Positions 43,804 to 51,862 of a stretch of 54,765 bases of DNA are shown one piece after another. How positions within the stretch are numbered: position 1 is the stretch's first letter; the number at the start of each line of letters is the position of its first letter. The notes under the pieces were generated by a model, which ran no database searches, was not told the DNA's origin, and saw only the letters and a program-made list of their open reading frames with translations. Source of the stretch: a virus; IMG/VR virus record IMGVR_UViG_3300025769_000149, positions 1 through 54,765 of that record; one strand, 5' to 3'. The translations under genes and the position numbers were made by a program.

Positions 43804-44175
43804 ATGGAAACAGATACAATGAACTTTGGAACAGTGATTGCATACATATTCTTAATGTTATGTATGTTCGCAGCTGGTACAGCGCTTGGGCAGAACATGT
43901 GTAATAGTGATATTTGTGTTGTGCAGTTTAACGCTAGTTGGAACGAGAGCAATAGTGTAGATTATCTTGATGAACTCACTGATTGCAACGTTATGAACGT
44001 CAACATAGATGAAGGTACTTATCAATCTGATTACAAGATAGTTGTAGTGCCTACGATTATAGTATTTAACGGAGAAGAGGTTGAGAGGTTTCAAGCTAAT
44101 ATTATGATGCAAATGGATGCTACTAGGAAAGACGTGCAGAGTGTTGTCGATGAAATAATCTATAGCGATTTTTAA
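43804..44175 (+). CDS. Exported thioredoxin-like protein lacking CxxC
   Basis: Predicted 123 aa. An N-terminal hydrophobic segment (residues 7-28) ending ALGQN looks like a signal peptide or membrane anchor. The rest fits a thioredoxin core: ICVVQFNASWNES, an LTDCNVMNVNIDE strand, a cis-Pro strand KIVVVPTIIVFNGEEV and a C-terminal helix. The usual WCxxC active site is replaced by FNASWNESNS, so redox catalysis by the classical mechanism is unlikely. A binding or structural role in the periplasm or envelope is suggested. Stop overlaps the next ATG by one base. Confidence 0.65.
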   Translation: METDTMNFGTVIAYIFLMLCMFAAGTALGQNMCNSDICVVQFNASWNESNSVDYLDELTDCNVMNVNIDEGTYQSDYKIVVVPTIIVFNGEEVERFQANIMMQMDATRKDVQSVVDEIIYSDF

Positions 44176-44588
44176 TGGAGAAGTATATATACAAAGCTAA
44201 ACTAGAAAGAGTCGTTGACGGTGATACTATTGACGCTCTAATAGATTTAGGGTTTGATACGTGGGTGAAGAAGAGGATTAGATACAAAGGTATTGATACA
44301 TGGGAGTCGCGAACGAAAGATTTAGACGAAAAAAAATTAGGTCTCGCCGCAAAGGATCGCAACAAAGAGCTTTTGGAGTCAGTAAGTTCCAAACCAGGTT
44401 GCTTCAGATTAAGAAGTCACGGCGTAGGAAAGTACGGTAGAGTACTTGGTGAGATCTTTGTTAAAGATATAGAAGGAATAGAATATAATGTTAACCAAAC
44501 ATTGATAGACGAAGGCCATGCGTATGTTTACGATGGTGGTAAAAAGAAAATGTTTGTCAATAAAGAAAGTAAAAAGAACGTATTATGA
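44175..44588 (+). CDS. Staphylococcal nuclease-like protein
   Basis: Predicted 137 aa SNase/TNase-fold nuclease, a calcium-dependent DNA/RNA hydrolase. The active-site set is complete: DGDT with Asp15/Asp17 region, then Arg36, Asp41 and Glu44 in IRYKGIDTWESR (matching Arg35, Asp40, Glu43 of the S. aureus enzyme), and Arg89 in GKYGRVLGEIF (Arg87 equivalent). The NQTLIDEGHAYVYDGG end is typical. No signal peptide, so it is expected in the cytoplasm, perhaps for host DNA or RNA breakdown. Confidence 0.9.
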   Translation: MEKYIYKAKLERVVDGDTIDALIDLGFDTWVKKRIRYKGIDTWESRTKDLDEKKLGLAAKDRNKELLESVSSKPGCFRLRSHGVGKYGRVLGEIFVKDIEGIEYNVNQTLIDEGHAYVYDGGKKKMFVNKESKKNVL

Positions 44589-44734
44589 TTGATTGGATTA
44601 ATGGCTTTGATGCCGGAAACAAAAAGGAAAAGTATTTTTTAGAATTTAGATTAGGAACCCTAACTCTATTAGAGATTAAGTGGGAAGCTAAGAAGTTTAG
44701 GTTTATGATATTCAACTTAGGATTTGAAGTATGA
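44585..44734 (+). CDS. Mini-protein, 49 aa
   Basis: A 49-aa gene starting MIDWINGFDAGNKKEKYFLE with beta-like strands (LEFRLGTLTLLEIKW, KFRFMIFNLGFEV). It begins in the ATGA overlap with the SNase-like gene and ends in an ATGA overlap with the T9SS-cargo gene. The double 4-base coupling, with length a multiple of three and no internal stop, supports a real gene. Function unknown. Confidence 0.55.
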   Translation: MIDWINGFDAGNKKEKYFLEFRLGTLTLLEIKWEAKKFRFMIFNLGFEV

Positions 44735-47028
44735 AAAAGCTAGGTTACTTATTTGTAATACTATTTTGGTTATTAGCTAGTTCAGTATTAGGACAAGGTA
44801 GTTGGCTGGACATTACTGTACAGACAGATAACTATGCGGCTGAAACATCATGGGAGATATTAAACGAAGACGAAGAAGTTGTTGCTGTTAATCCTCCATA
44901 CCAGGACAATAGCTTATTAACTATAACAAAGTTTTTACCTGCTGGTGATTACCAGTTTGTAATGATGGACTCTTTTGGTGATGGTATATGCTGTGGCTTT
45001 GGCGAAGGTTTTTATAGACTGCACAACGCTTGCGGTTTAGATACAGCTAACTATGAGTTTGCTACCGCCGTTGACACTATAGACTTTACACTTAACCCTT
45101 GCTTACCGCTAGTACCAGGTTGCACTAATGATCTAGCGAACAACTATAACCCATGGGCCACTGTTGAAGATGGCACGTGTAACGTAATCGAGTGTGACTC
45201 AGCTGAGACGCTGGTGTCTATGGAGTTAACGTTAGACACTTGGCCTAACGAAACTGGTTTTACATTAGTTGATTTAGCTGTTGGTCAGTTTTACGAACAG
45301 GTGTTTCCTGGTGAGTACAATTTCGGTGACCAGCTCGTTACGTATACATACGACTTTTGTGTATCACTAGGTTTTGAGTTGATACTAGTAGATACGTTTG
45401 GTGATGGACTAAATGGTTCAGCATCAGGTGGTGAAGACGGAGCGTGTGTTATTACAGCTTGTGATAGTGTTATATGGGAGCTAGAAGATTTAGCGTTTGA
45501 AGAGTTTGACGGTGGCACAATGTACTCTGGTGCTATATTTACTGAGCCGTGTCCACCTGCACCTGATGTGCCTGGTTGCATGGACGACGATTATGTAGAT
45601 TATAACCCATTAGCTACAGTGCAAGACACCTGCGAAACTTTACACGTATGGGGTTGCACAAACCCTGAGGCATTTAACTACGATAGCTTAGCTACTATAT
45701 CAGATAACAATAGCCCTTGTGCTATTAACGTTACTATTGAAGACGATGGCGGTGATGGTTGGGGTAACTCAAAGCTAGGTATGATACAAGGTGATCAACA
45801 GTGGTTGTTTACTATGGGCCCTGGTTCGTTTGAGCAGTCATGGACTATCGACTTAGACTCTGACGCAGAGGTAAAGCTTTATTACTTTCAACAAGGTAAT
45901 GCTCAGCAATCAGCTCAAGAGTTAGCGTTCCAGACTCTACATAACTCTGTATTGATTACTAACGAAGCTGGTGATACATTATTATCTGAGGGTACAAACC
46001 CTTTCTTTGATAACGGACAGGGTGCGTTACAACCGTTTGACGAACCTAACTGGACTACATATAGCTTTGTACCTTACTGTGGTGATAGCTGTGAGCCTTT
46101 TAGCTACGGATGTACAGATATGATGGCGCAGAATTACAATGCTGATGTAAACACGGAGGATGGTAGCTGCTACTATCAAGCTGGTTGTACTCAAGCAGGT
46201 TACTTAGAATATTATACACAAGGATATGAAGCTGACTTTGATAACGGTAGTTGTAATACTCTCGCGGTATTTGGCTGCATGGATAGCGAGGCTTTTAACT
46301 ACAACCCAGAGGCAAATGTAGATAACGAAGGTTGTATACCTGTAGTACTAGGCTGCACGAACCCACTTGCCTTTAACTATAACTCGGCTGCTAATACCGA
46401 TGATGATAGCTGTATACCCTTCATCTACGGTTGCACAGACGCAATGATGTTTAACTATGATCCAGAAGCTAACGCTGAAGATGGTAGCTGTATTCCTTAC
46501 ATTTATGGTTGTACTGATGTGTACGCCTTTAATTATGATCCGTTGGCTAATACTGACAATGGCTCGTGCGAGGAAGTGGTGGTCGACTGTATGGACCCGC
46601 TAGCCTACAACTACAACGAACTTGCAAACGAACCTGCAGACAATTGTTTATACGACGCTGGTTGTGTAACAGGACCTGGTGAACCTTACTGGTTAAACGA
46701 TATGTGTTATGCTTGGGTTATTCAAGCGGATCCATTCTGCTGTGATGAAGCGTGGGATGCTACGTGTCAAGATACATATAACTACTGTTCATCTACAGGT
46801 ATAGAATCCATATTAGCTGGTGAAGACTTAGTTGTCTACCCAAACCCAGTTGGTAACGTGTTAAACATAAATCAAAAAGTTGACATAGACGTGATCGATT
46901 CAAACGGACGTATCATAGTATCTAAAACAAATACGAACGCGATAGACGCGTCCCTATGGCCTCCAGGAATGTATATGGTACGCATTGTTTGGAACGGTCG
47001 CGTTGTTGTCAAGAAGATTATCAAATGA
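44731..47028 (+). CDS. Phage-encoded T9SS cargo with Cys-rich repeats
   Basis: Predicted 765 aa. A signal peptide (MKKLGYLFVILFWLLASSVL, then GQ) is followed by short acidic DxxGDG segments (DSFGDGICCGFGEG, DTFGDGLNGS, DDGGDGWGNS) and about ten Cys-flanked repeats of the form GCT(D/N)xxAxNYxPxAxxxDGSC (calcium-binding-like). The C-terminal about 70 residues form a type IX secretion sorting domain: YPNP at 703-706, then LNI, SNGRIIV, and GMYMVRIVWNG. It should be exported by the Sec system, crossed by the host T9SS and anchored on the cell surface. The T9SS exists only in Bacteroidetes. Its role during infection (surface masking, adhesion) is inference. Confidence 0.85.
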   Translation: MKKLGYLFVILFWLLASSVLGQGSWLDITVQTDNYAAETSWEILNEDEEVVAVNPPYQDNSLLTITKFLPAGDYQFVMMDSFGDGICCGFGEGFYRLHNACGLDTANYEFATAVDTIDFTLNPCLPLVPGCTNDLANNYNPWATVEDGTCNVIECDSAETLVSMELTLDTWPNETGFTLVDLAVGQFYEQVFPGEYNFGDQLVTYTYDFCVSLGFELILVDTFGDGLNGSASGGEDGACVITACDSVIWELEDLAFEEFDGGTMYSGAIFTEPCPPAPDVPGCMDDDYVDYNPLATVQDTCETLHVWGCTNPEAFNYDSLATISDNNSPCAINVTIEDDGGDGWGNSKLGMIQGDQQWLFTMGPGSFEQSWTIDLDSDAEVKLYYFQQGNAQQSAQELAFQTLHNSVLITNEAGDTLLSEGTNPFFDNGQGALQPFDEPNWTTYSFVPYCGDSCEPFSYGCTDMMAQNYNADVNTEDGSCYYQAGCTQAGYLEYYTQGYEADFDNGSCNTLAVFGCMDSEAFNYNPEANVDNEGCIPVVLGCTNPLAFNYNSAANTDDDSCIPFIYGCTDAMMFNYDPEANAEDGSCIPYIYGCTDVYAFNYDPLANTDNGSCEEVVVDCMDPLAYNYNELANEPADNCLYDAGCVTGPGEPYWLNDMCYAWVIQADPFCCDEAWDATCQDTYNYCSSTGIESILAGEDLVVYPNPVGNVLNINQKVDIDVIDSNGRIIVSKTNTNAIDASLWPPGMYMVRIVWNGRVVVKKIIK

Positions 47029-47939
47029 TTAAGTGGATAGGTCAACATATATTTGACTTCATAGCTAGGTTTCGTAGTGATGTATATATTGAAAGTGACA
47101 TATATATTGAAAGTAATCTTAGAATAGATAACGCAACTATAGGCAGCGTACAAACATCTTTAGAATCATTTGCAGATAACGACACTAGCTTAATGACGTC
47201 AGCTGCTATTGACGATCGTATTAATGCTGCTGGTGGTGGCGTAAGCGTATCTGATAGCACCGCTAATACAGACTTTCCCGTAGTGTTTCACGACGAGTCA
47301 AACAATCTACACGATGACACAGCTGCGTTTACATATAATCCTAGTACTGGTAACGCAGTTATCCCTAAGATACAGACAGCTGGAAACATAGAACTAGGTC
47401 ACGCGTCAGATACTACTATAGCTAGATCTGCGGCTGGTAGAGTTACTATTGAAGGAGAAGAAATAGTTACTACTAGAACACCAGGTTTAACCAGTGCCGC
47501 AGCTGGTATACCATGCGCGATAATGCAGGTTAGAAGAACTATAACACAGGCTGAAGCTAACTCTATGCATTCAACACCTATTGAAATAGTTCCAGCTCAA
47601 GGAGCCAATACTGTCATTATACCTTTAGGAGGTATGGTAAGGATAGATAGAGCTACTACTCAAAGTAATAGTGCTACTGACTGGAACATGCACTACGCTG
47701 ATCAGGAACCAGGTGCTTACCTTACCACGTCAATTCATCACATAAGAAGATTTATGTACAACGAAGCTGGTGATAGAATATATCACATAACACCTGGTCT
47801 TGCGTCCACAGAAGTAGCTCAAAATTTAACTGACGACGTTAACAAAGCTGTAGAGGTTAGCTTTGATTCAGCGGCAACAACAAATGCTTTTACAAGCGTG
47901 GATGTGTATTTAACTTATTACGTAATATCAATAGCATAA
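47025..47939 (+). CDS. Tail fibre-like protein
   Basis: About 304 aa from ATG at 47025, which overlaps the previous stop as ATGA; an upstream ATG at 46956 would place the start inside that gene and is rejected. N-terminal MIKWIGQHIFDFIARFRSDV is a start I associate with marine phage tail fibres. A tandem 18-base repeat at 47079-47114 encodes DVYIES/DIYIES. The body is beta-rich, Gly/Ser/Thr-rich, with a parallel-strand character and a C-terminal beta end. Consistent with a trimeric receptor-contacting fibre. Confidence 0.65.
   Translation: MIKWIGQHIFDFIARFRSDVYIESDIYIESNLRIDNATIGSVQTSLESFADNDTSLMTSAAIDDRINAAGGGVSVSDSTANTDFPVVFHDESNNLHDDTAAFTYNPSTGNAVIPKIQTAGNIELGHASDTTIARSAAGRVTIEGEEIVTTRTPGLTSAAAGIPCAIMQVRRTITQAEANSMHSTPIEIVPAQGANTVIIPLGGMVRIDRATTQSNSATDWNMHYADQEPGAYLTTSIHHIRRFMYNEAGDRIYHITPGLASTEVAQNLTDDVNKAVEVSFDSAATTNAFTSVDVYLTYYVISIA
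47079..47114 (+). repeat. Tandem 18-base repeat in fibre gene
   Basis: Two consecutive 18-base units (47079-47096 and 47097-47114) differ at two positions and encode DVYIES and DIYIES. The insertion lengthens a beta segment by six residues. It may reflect slippage or recombination in a receptor-facing gene. Confidence 0.7.
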
Positions 47940-48556
47940 TGGCACTATCATCAGCAAAACACGAAAGTTTTTATGTGACTTCAGGAGGAGGAGCAGACGA
48001 AGTATCTGCAAAAAACTTAACTAACGCAACGAATGGTTGGGCTGCAGAAAAAGCCGAGGGATGCACTAAATATATAAGTGATCCTATATTAGGTCCGTTA
48101 ATATATCAGCTTCAGCAAATGCAAGATGAGATTGATTATCTTAGAACAGAGATTAGTGCTAATAAAGATAAGACTGGTATAACTACAAGTCAAGCAAACG
48201 CTATTACAGCCAACACAGCTAAGACTTCTTTTCCAGGTTTAGGCACGTCTAGCACAACAGCATTAGCGGGTGATACTACAACTATATCAGGAGCTCAAGC
48301 TAGCGCTATCACGGCTAACACAGCTAAGACAAGCATGACTTTAGGAACTAGCGGATCTACGGCTTTAGCGGGTGATACTAAAATAGTTGGTTATGTAGGT
48401 AGTAGTGATACGAATATAACTATAGGTAACATGGCTTCTGCTACGGCGAAAGGGCAAACTACTTATACACTGCCTATAACAGTAACACAAAGTGGTACAG
48501 ATAAACTCGGAAACCCTACGACACTAACTAAAACAGCGACACTAACACTAACGTAA
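47939..48556 (+). CDS. Repeat-containing fibre protein
   Basis: Predicted 205 aa. The N-terminal 65 residues are helical/capping (PLIYQLQQMQDEIDYLR, a likely trimerisation coiled coil). Two tandem repeats at residues 81-113 and 116-147 share the motif SAITANTAKTS followed by GTSxSTALAGDT. The C-terminus is Thr-rich beta. Repeat-built shafts of this kind occur in phage fibres. It starts in the stop of the previous gene (TAATGG). Confidence 0.68.
   Translation: MALSSAKHESFYVTSGGGADEVSAKNLTNATNGWAAEKAEGCTKYISDPILGPLIYQLQQMQDEIDYLRTEISANKDKTGITTSQANAITANTAKTSFPGLGTSSTTALAGDTTTISGAQASAITANTAKTSMTLGTSGSTALAGDTKIVGYVGSSDTNITIGNMASATAKGQTTYTLPITVTQSGTDKLGNPTTLTKTATLTLT
48179..48379 (+). repeat. Tandem repeats in the fibre shaft gene
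   Basis: Two about 33-residue repeat units in the fibre protein (nt 48179-48277 and 48284-48379) share SQ/AQ-A-x-AITANTAKTS and a GT-S-x-TALAGDT tail. Repeat number could change shaft length by recombination. Confidence 0.65.
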
Positions 48557-48557
48557 A

Positions 48558-48881
48558 ATGGCATTAACAAATCCGTATACAGGTATTTATGATATAGACA
48601 GCGTCTCAAGCGGTGTCACAATGATTAATAAGTTTTCAAATAAAGGTAACTTAAACTCCATTAGTATATGTAATCAACACGCGTCAACTACCGCTGTTGT
48701 TACGTTGTATCTTGACGATGGTCTTGGCAACGATAATTCTGATGTCCACATAATTAACGCTGTGTCGATACCAGCTGGAACAACATTGGTGCTTGACGGT
48801 AACGTTAACTTTAACAACGACACGTACGATTTAAAAATAACTAATACAGGTGGTGTACCGCTTTCTATAATAACAAGGTAA
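48558..48881 (+). CDS. Small beta-sandwich fibre-tip protein
   Basis: Predicted 107 aa with alternating strands: SISICNQHASTTAVVTLYLDDG, VHIINAVSIPAGTTLVLDG and YDLKITNTGGVPLSIITR. This layout (ICN.HAS, LYLDDG, SIPAGTTLVLD) is common in small marine phage fibre-associated or decoration proteins, of unknown ligand. Stop overlaps the next ATG by one base. Confidence 0.65.
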   Translation: MALTNPYTGIYDIDSVSSGVTMINKFSNKGNLNSISICNQHASTTAVVTLYLDDGLGNDNSDVHIINAVSIPAGTTLVLDGNVNFNNDTYDLKITNTGGVPLSIITR

Positions 48882-49342
48882 TGGAAAACATAAGTAAACA
48901 CATAAGCTATAAAGAAGCTACTCGTAGCAACACGGCTCTGCGTAGGGGTATAGAAAATATACCAGACGTAGAAGAGTTAGAGAACATGAAAGTTATAGCT
49001 GAAAAAGTATTTGAACCGCTAAGGAAATGGGTTGGAGGTCCGATTAAAATAAATAGTTTCTATAGATCGCCTGAGTTAAACGTGGCGATTGGAGGTAGTA
49101 AAAAATCCCAGCACTGCCACGGTCAAGCAATGGATATCGATGATACATATGGGCATAGAAGTAACGCTTCAATGTTTCACCACGTAAGATACAACATGGA
49201 TTATGATCAGATTATTTGGGAATTTGGTGATGATAAAAACCCAGCGTGGATTCATATAAGCTATGTATCAGAAGAAGAAAATAGACACAGGTGTCTTAAA
49301 GCTGTAAAGAAAAACGGTAAGACACATTACGAATTAATGTAA
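48881..49342 (+). CDS. M15 peptidase endolysin
   Basis: Predicted 153 aa metallopeptidase of the M15 family (L-Ala-D-Glu or D-Ala-D-Ala hydrolysing type), the likely peptidoglycan-cleaving endolysin. The signature SxHxxGxAxD is intact (SQHCHGQAMD, residues 76-85), with zinc ligands His78, Asp85 and His125 (WIHISY). IKINSFYRSPELN is typical of the family. No signal peptide, so a holin is needed for access; the holin cluster lies 40 kb away at 7368-8202. Confidence 0.85.
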   Translation: MENISKHISYKEATRSNTALRRGIENIPDVEELENMKVIAEKVFEPLRKWVGGPIKINSFYRSPELNVAIGGSKKSQHCHGQAMDIDDTYGHRSNASMFHHVRYNMDYDQIIWEFGDDKNPAWIHISYVSEEENRHRCLKAVKKNGKTHYELM

Positions 49343-49349
49343 AGAAATA

Positions 49350-49796
49350 ATGGCAGATTTAAAAGTAACAATTACCGAAGATATATCCTTAAACAATAAG
49401 TCTAGAGGATCGACAAACAGTTTAACTATTACAGGGATTAACCACACTGTGGATAGAATAGTAACATGCCCAGCGAGTCAAACAACTACTATAGCCACGT
49501 TCAACGCTAATGTGTACGGCGCGGCTAACGCTGTTGACTTAGAGGATACAAAGTATATTCGAATCACTAACTTAGATAGTTCTAACGCTATTGAGTTAGC
49601 TGTGGTTGGAGCCGCTACGTTGTATCAAGTCAGTGTAGCCGCTGGTCACTCACATATATTAGGACCTCCAGATGATTGTATGTTAGCAGAGGCAGATACA
49701 TCACCTTCGTTTGGAACTATGGCTGACTTAGCGAGCATACAGGTTAACCCGGGAAGCAACGCTGTTAAAGTTGAAATGTTTATAGCAGGCGCGTAA
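49350..49796 (+). CDS. Beta-rich virion protein, similar layout to 626
   Basis: Predicted 148 aa, last gene of the rightward block. Alternating strands (LTITGINHTVDRIV, KYIRITNLDSSNAIELAVVG, YQVSVAAGHSHILGPPDD, IQVNPGSNAVKVEMFI) suggest a small beta-sandwich, like the gene at 626-1033. Probably a tail or decoration component. It is followed by a strong terminator. Confidence 0.6.
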   Translation: MADLKVTITEDISLNNKSRGSTNSLTITGINHTVDRIVTCPASQTTTIATFNANVYGAANAVDLEDTKYIRITNLDSSNAIELAVVGAATLYQVSVAAGHSHILGPPDDCMLAEADTSPSFGTMADLASIQVNPGSNAVKVEMFIAGA

Positions 49797-49809
49797 GTAC
49801 TGCTACAAT

Positions 49810-49844
49810 AAAAAAAAGGGGAGCCTTTCGGTTCCCCTTTTTTG
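49810..49844. terminator. Bidirectional intrinsic terminator
   Basis: A near-perfect hairpin with a GGGGAGCC/GGTTCCCC core, TTTC loop, a run of A before it and a run of T after it (roughly 49810-49844). Because A-rich and T-rich flanks sit on either side, it can stop transcription from both the rightward structural block and the leftward nucleotide operon, which converge here. Confidence 0.92.
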
Positions 49845-49860
49845 TATCCGGTGGTTTAGG

Positions 49861-51726
49861 TTATGTAACCTCACACGATCCACCTGAGCAAGCTAGCTCA
49901 CCAGAAAGATCTGTATTATCCTCGGTCTCCATTACATTTGATAAGTCAACAGTATCTAGTGACTTAACCATTTCATTAAATTTAGTTTTAGTAATGTCCT
50001 CAAATGGAGCTTGAGTATATGTACCACCGTTGTATGGTAGAACAGATAAACCGTTATAGTATTCTCTGTTCTTCCACATCCACTCACCAGCCTCATCCCA
50101 CTCGTTAGCTTTTAAACTAATTGTGGCAGAAACATTGTGGGTGTTTGAACCAGCCCTATGACCAGGCGATACCCAGTCGGTTGATACTTTCTTTACTCTC
50201 TCAAGTAAATCAAACGCAGACTCAGTTCTTACAATACAACCATCAGGTGCCGCTTGCGGTACACTGATCACAGCTGTATCATGAGGTCTGAAGTATTCGT
50301 CTTCAATCAACTCAGGGTGGTTCTTAACTAGATAAGAATAAATAGCTTCGTTCTTGCCAACTCGTAGTCTACGCACGTAGTGCTTGTTGTGCCAAGCGTG
50401 TATACCAGATGATGTACCTAGTACTAGCGATGTGGTGCCTGCTGGTTTAACACACGTTGTACGCGCTGCCTTGTTGATACCAATAAGCTTAGCAACTCTA
50501 GTGTTTTCACGCTTAACTATATCAGCAGCTTTTTTCATATCAAGATTCATAACCTTGTTAGAGCCGATGCCTGTCATTGATACACCAATCAAAGCGTCTT
50601 TCTCAGTTGTATCTTTCCACACCTCACGTAGATAGTGGAAGTCTGTGTAACCTGCTTGTAGCGTACCTATGAAGGCAGCAACTTTAACTCTGGCATTTAA
50701 ATCATCTTGATCAACTATATCTGATACGTTAACCTCACATAGGTTACAGAACTGATAAGGACGAAGAGCAATCTCGCAACACGGGTTTGTTCCCCAGTCC
50801 TTATCATTGTTTAGATATATACCAGGCTCGCCAGCTCCTGATGCTTCAACTCTTTTCCACAGATCCATAAAGAAGTTCTTCTTAACTTTATGTCTCATCA
50901 ACACAGCGGAGTTATTAGCTCTACCACGTTGCGGGTTAAGTTCCCACCAGTTACCTGACTTACATGATATCATTTCTTCATCTGTAGCACTAAATAAAGA
51001 TATAAGTGCTGCACGCCTAATACCACCAGCAAGCACAGCGTCTGCAATATGGCAAATAATGTCATGAACTTCGAGGCTAGTGAGTTGCGTTCCATCTTCT
51101 TTGTTATCTAATATACCTTGAACTTTAACTAAGCATTCTTTGAGTGGCTGTGGGCCAGGAGCTTTACCTCCTGACGTCACTAGCCTTGCGCCTTTAGGTC
51201 TAATGTCTGAGTAATCAAATTTTACTTTAGAACATCTGCGACCACCAAGGTACGATTCAATAAGCACTTTAACGGCATCTGCCCAACCTTCAATGCTATC
51301 ACCAATTACAAAACGCCTGTGTCGCTTTTCAAACGGTTTAATGATGTGTGGTAGTCTTCCAACGTGGTGCTGCTGCACTGAATAACCCACCCCACAGCCT
51401 GAAAGAAGTAAGAACATAGTCTCGCTAAAGCTATCAATGTGGTCAATAGGTAGGTAACTACAGTTATACAACCTGTTCGGAGATATTTCAATGGGCTTGC
51501 CACTAAACTGGAGTGAACGCATTGACGGTAAAACTTTTTTATCATATACATATTTATAAGCTTCGTTTATTTGATCTACTAGTTCAGGATATTTCTTAAC
51601 GTGCATCTCTAAGTTACGCGTAACTAACTCCTCCCATGTCTCTCTTCTGTTAAGCTCAGGTATATACTTCGCATACTTCATATGCACTGTAATATCTGAT
51701 AAAATATCTCTGCTAATCTGACTCAT
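49861..51726 (-). CDS. nrdJ: Class II (B12-dependent) ribonucleotide reductase
   Basis: Predicted 621 aa, monomeric adenosylcobalamin-dependent enzyme reducing ribonucleotides to deoxyribonucleotides for phage DNA. The catalytic pattern fits the Lactobacillus RTPR type: Cys89 near YNCSYLP, Asn314-Pro-Cys316-Cys-Glu318 (NPCCE, active-site Asn/Cys/Glu spacing of two) and Cys327 eleven residues after the thiyl Cys (FCNLCE). The C-terminus has a CxxxxC redox pair (Cys613/Cys618). It is shorter than RTPR (739 aa). It is the last gene of the leftward operon. Activity needs host cobalamin and needs no oxygen. The upstream 49-aa gene overlaps its start by 14 bases. Confidence 0.92.
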   Translation of the reverse strand: MSQISRDILSDITVHMKYAKYIPELNRRETWEELVTRNLEMHVKKYPELVDQINEAYKYVYDKKVLPSMRSLQFSGKPIEISPNRLYNCSYLPIDHIDSFSETMFLLLSGCGVGYSVQQHHVGRLPHIIKPFEKRHRRFVIGDSIEGWADAVKVLIESYLGGRRCSKVKFDYSDIRPKGARLVTSGGKAPGPQPLKECLVKVQGILDNKEDGTQLTSLEVHDIICHIADAVLAGGIRRAALISLFSATDEEMISCKSGNWWELNPQRGRANNSAVLMRHKVKKNFFMDLWKRVEASGAGEPGIYLNNDKDWGTNPCCEIALRPYQFCNLCEVNVSDIVDQDDLNARVKVAAFIGTLQAGYTDFHYLREVWKDTTEKDALIGVSMTGIGSNKVMNLDMKKAADIVKRENTRVAKLIGINKAARTTCVKPAGTTSLVLGTSSGIHAWHNKHYVRRLRVGKNEAIYSYLVKNHPELIEDEYFRPHDTAVISVPQAAPDGCIVRTESAFDLLERVKKVSTDWVSPGHRAGSNTHNVSATISLKANEWDEAGEWMWKNREYYNGLSVLPYNGGTYTQAPFEDITKTKFNEMVKSLDTVDLSNVMETEDNTDLSGELACSGGSCEVT

Positions 51727-51862
51727 TAATTCCTTTTAAAACTGTTAAACATATATCTATAAACGGTAGGTATAACACGTGGTTATTCCTATCCTCTTGT
51801 TCGTAAGACCTAAATCCTACTATTATACCTGGGTAAAACCCAATACTTAATTCCCAATTCAT
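51713..51862 (-). CDS. Small conserved-type protein, 49 aa
   Basis: A 49-aa gene starting MNWELSIGFYPGIIVGFRSY and ending KGINESD. Start overlaps the previous stop (ATGA) and its end overlaps the reductase start by 14 bases. The composition, a hydrophobic/aromatic core with YLPFIDICL, is like small proteins found between nuclease and reductase genes in marine phages (pattern recalled, not searched). Possibly membrane- or reductase-associated; unknown. Confidence 0.6.
   Translation of the reverse strand: MNWELSIGFYPGIIVGFRSYEQEDRNNHVLYLPFIDICLTVLKGINESD

Noticed and set aside
46956-47024. Longer start for the fibre gene at 46956
   Set aside because: Would overlap the end of the T9SS-cargo gene by 73 bases; the ATGA overlap at 47025 with a known-like fibre start is better.
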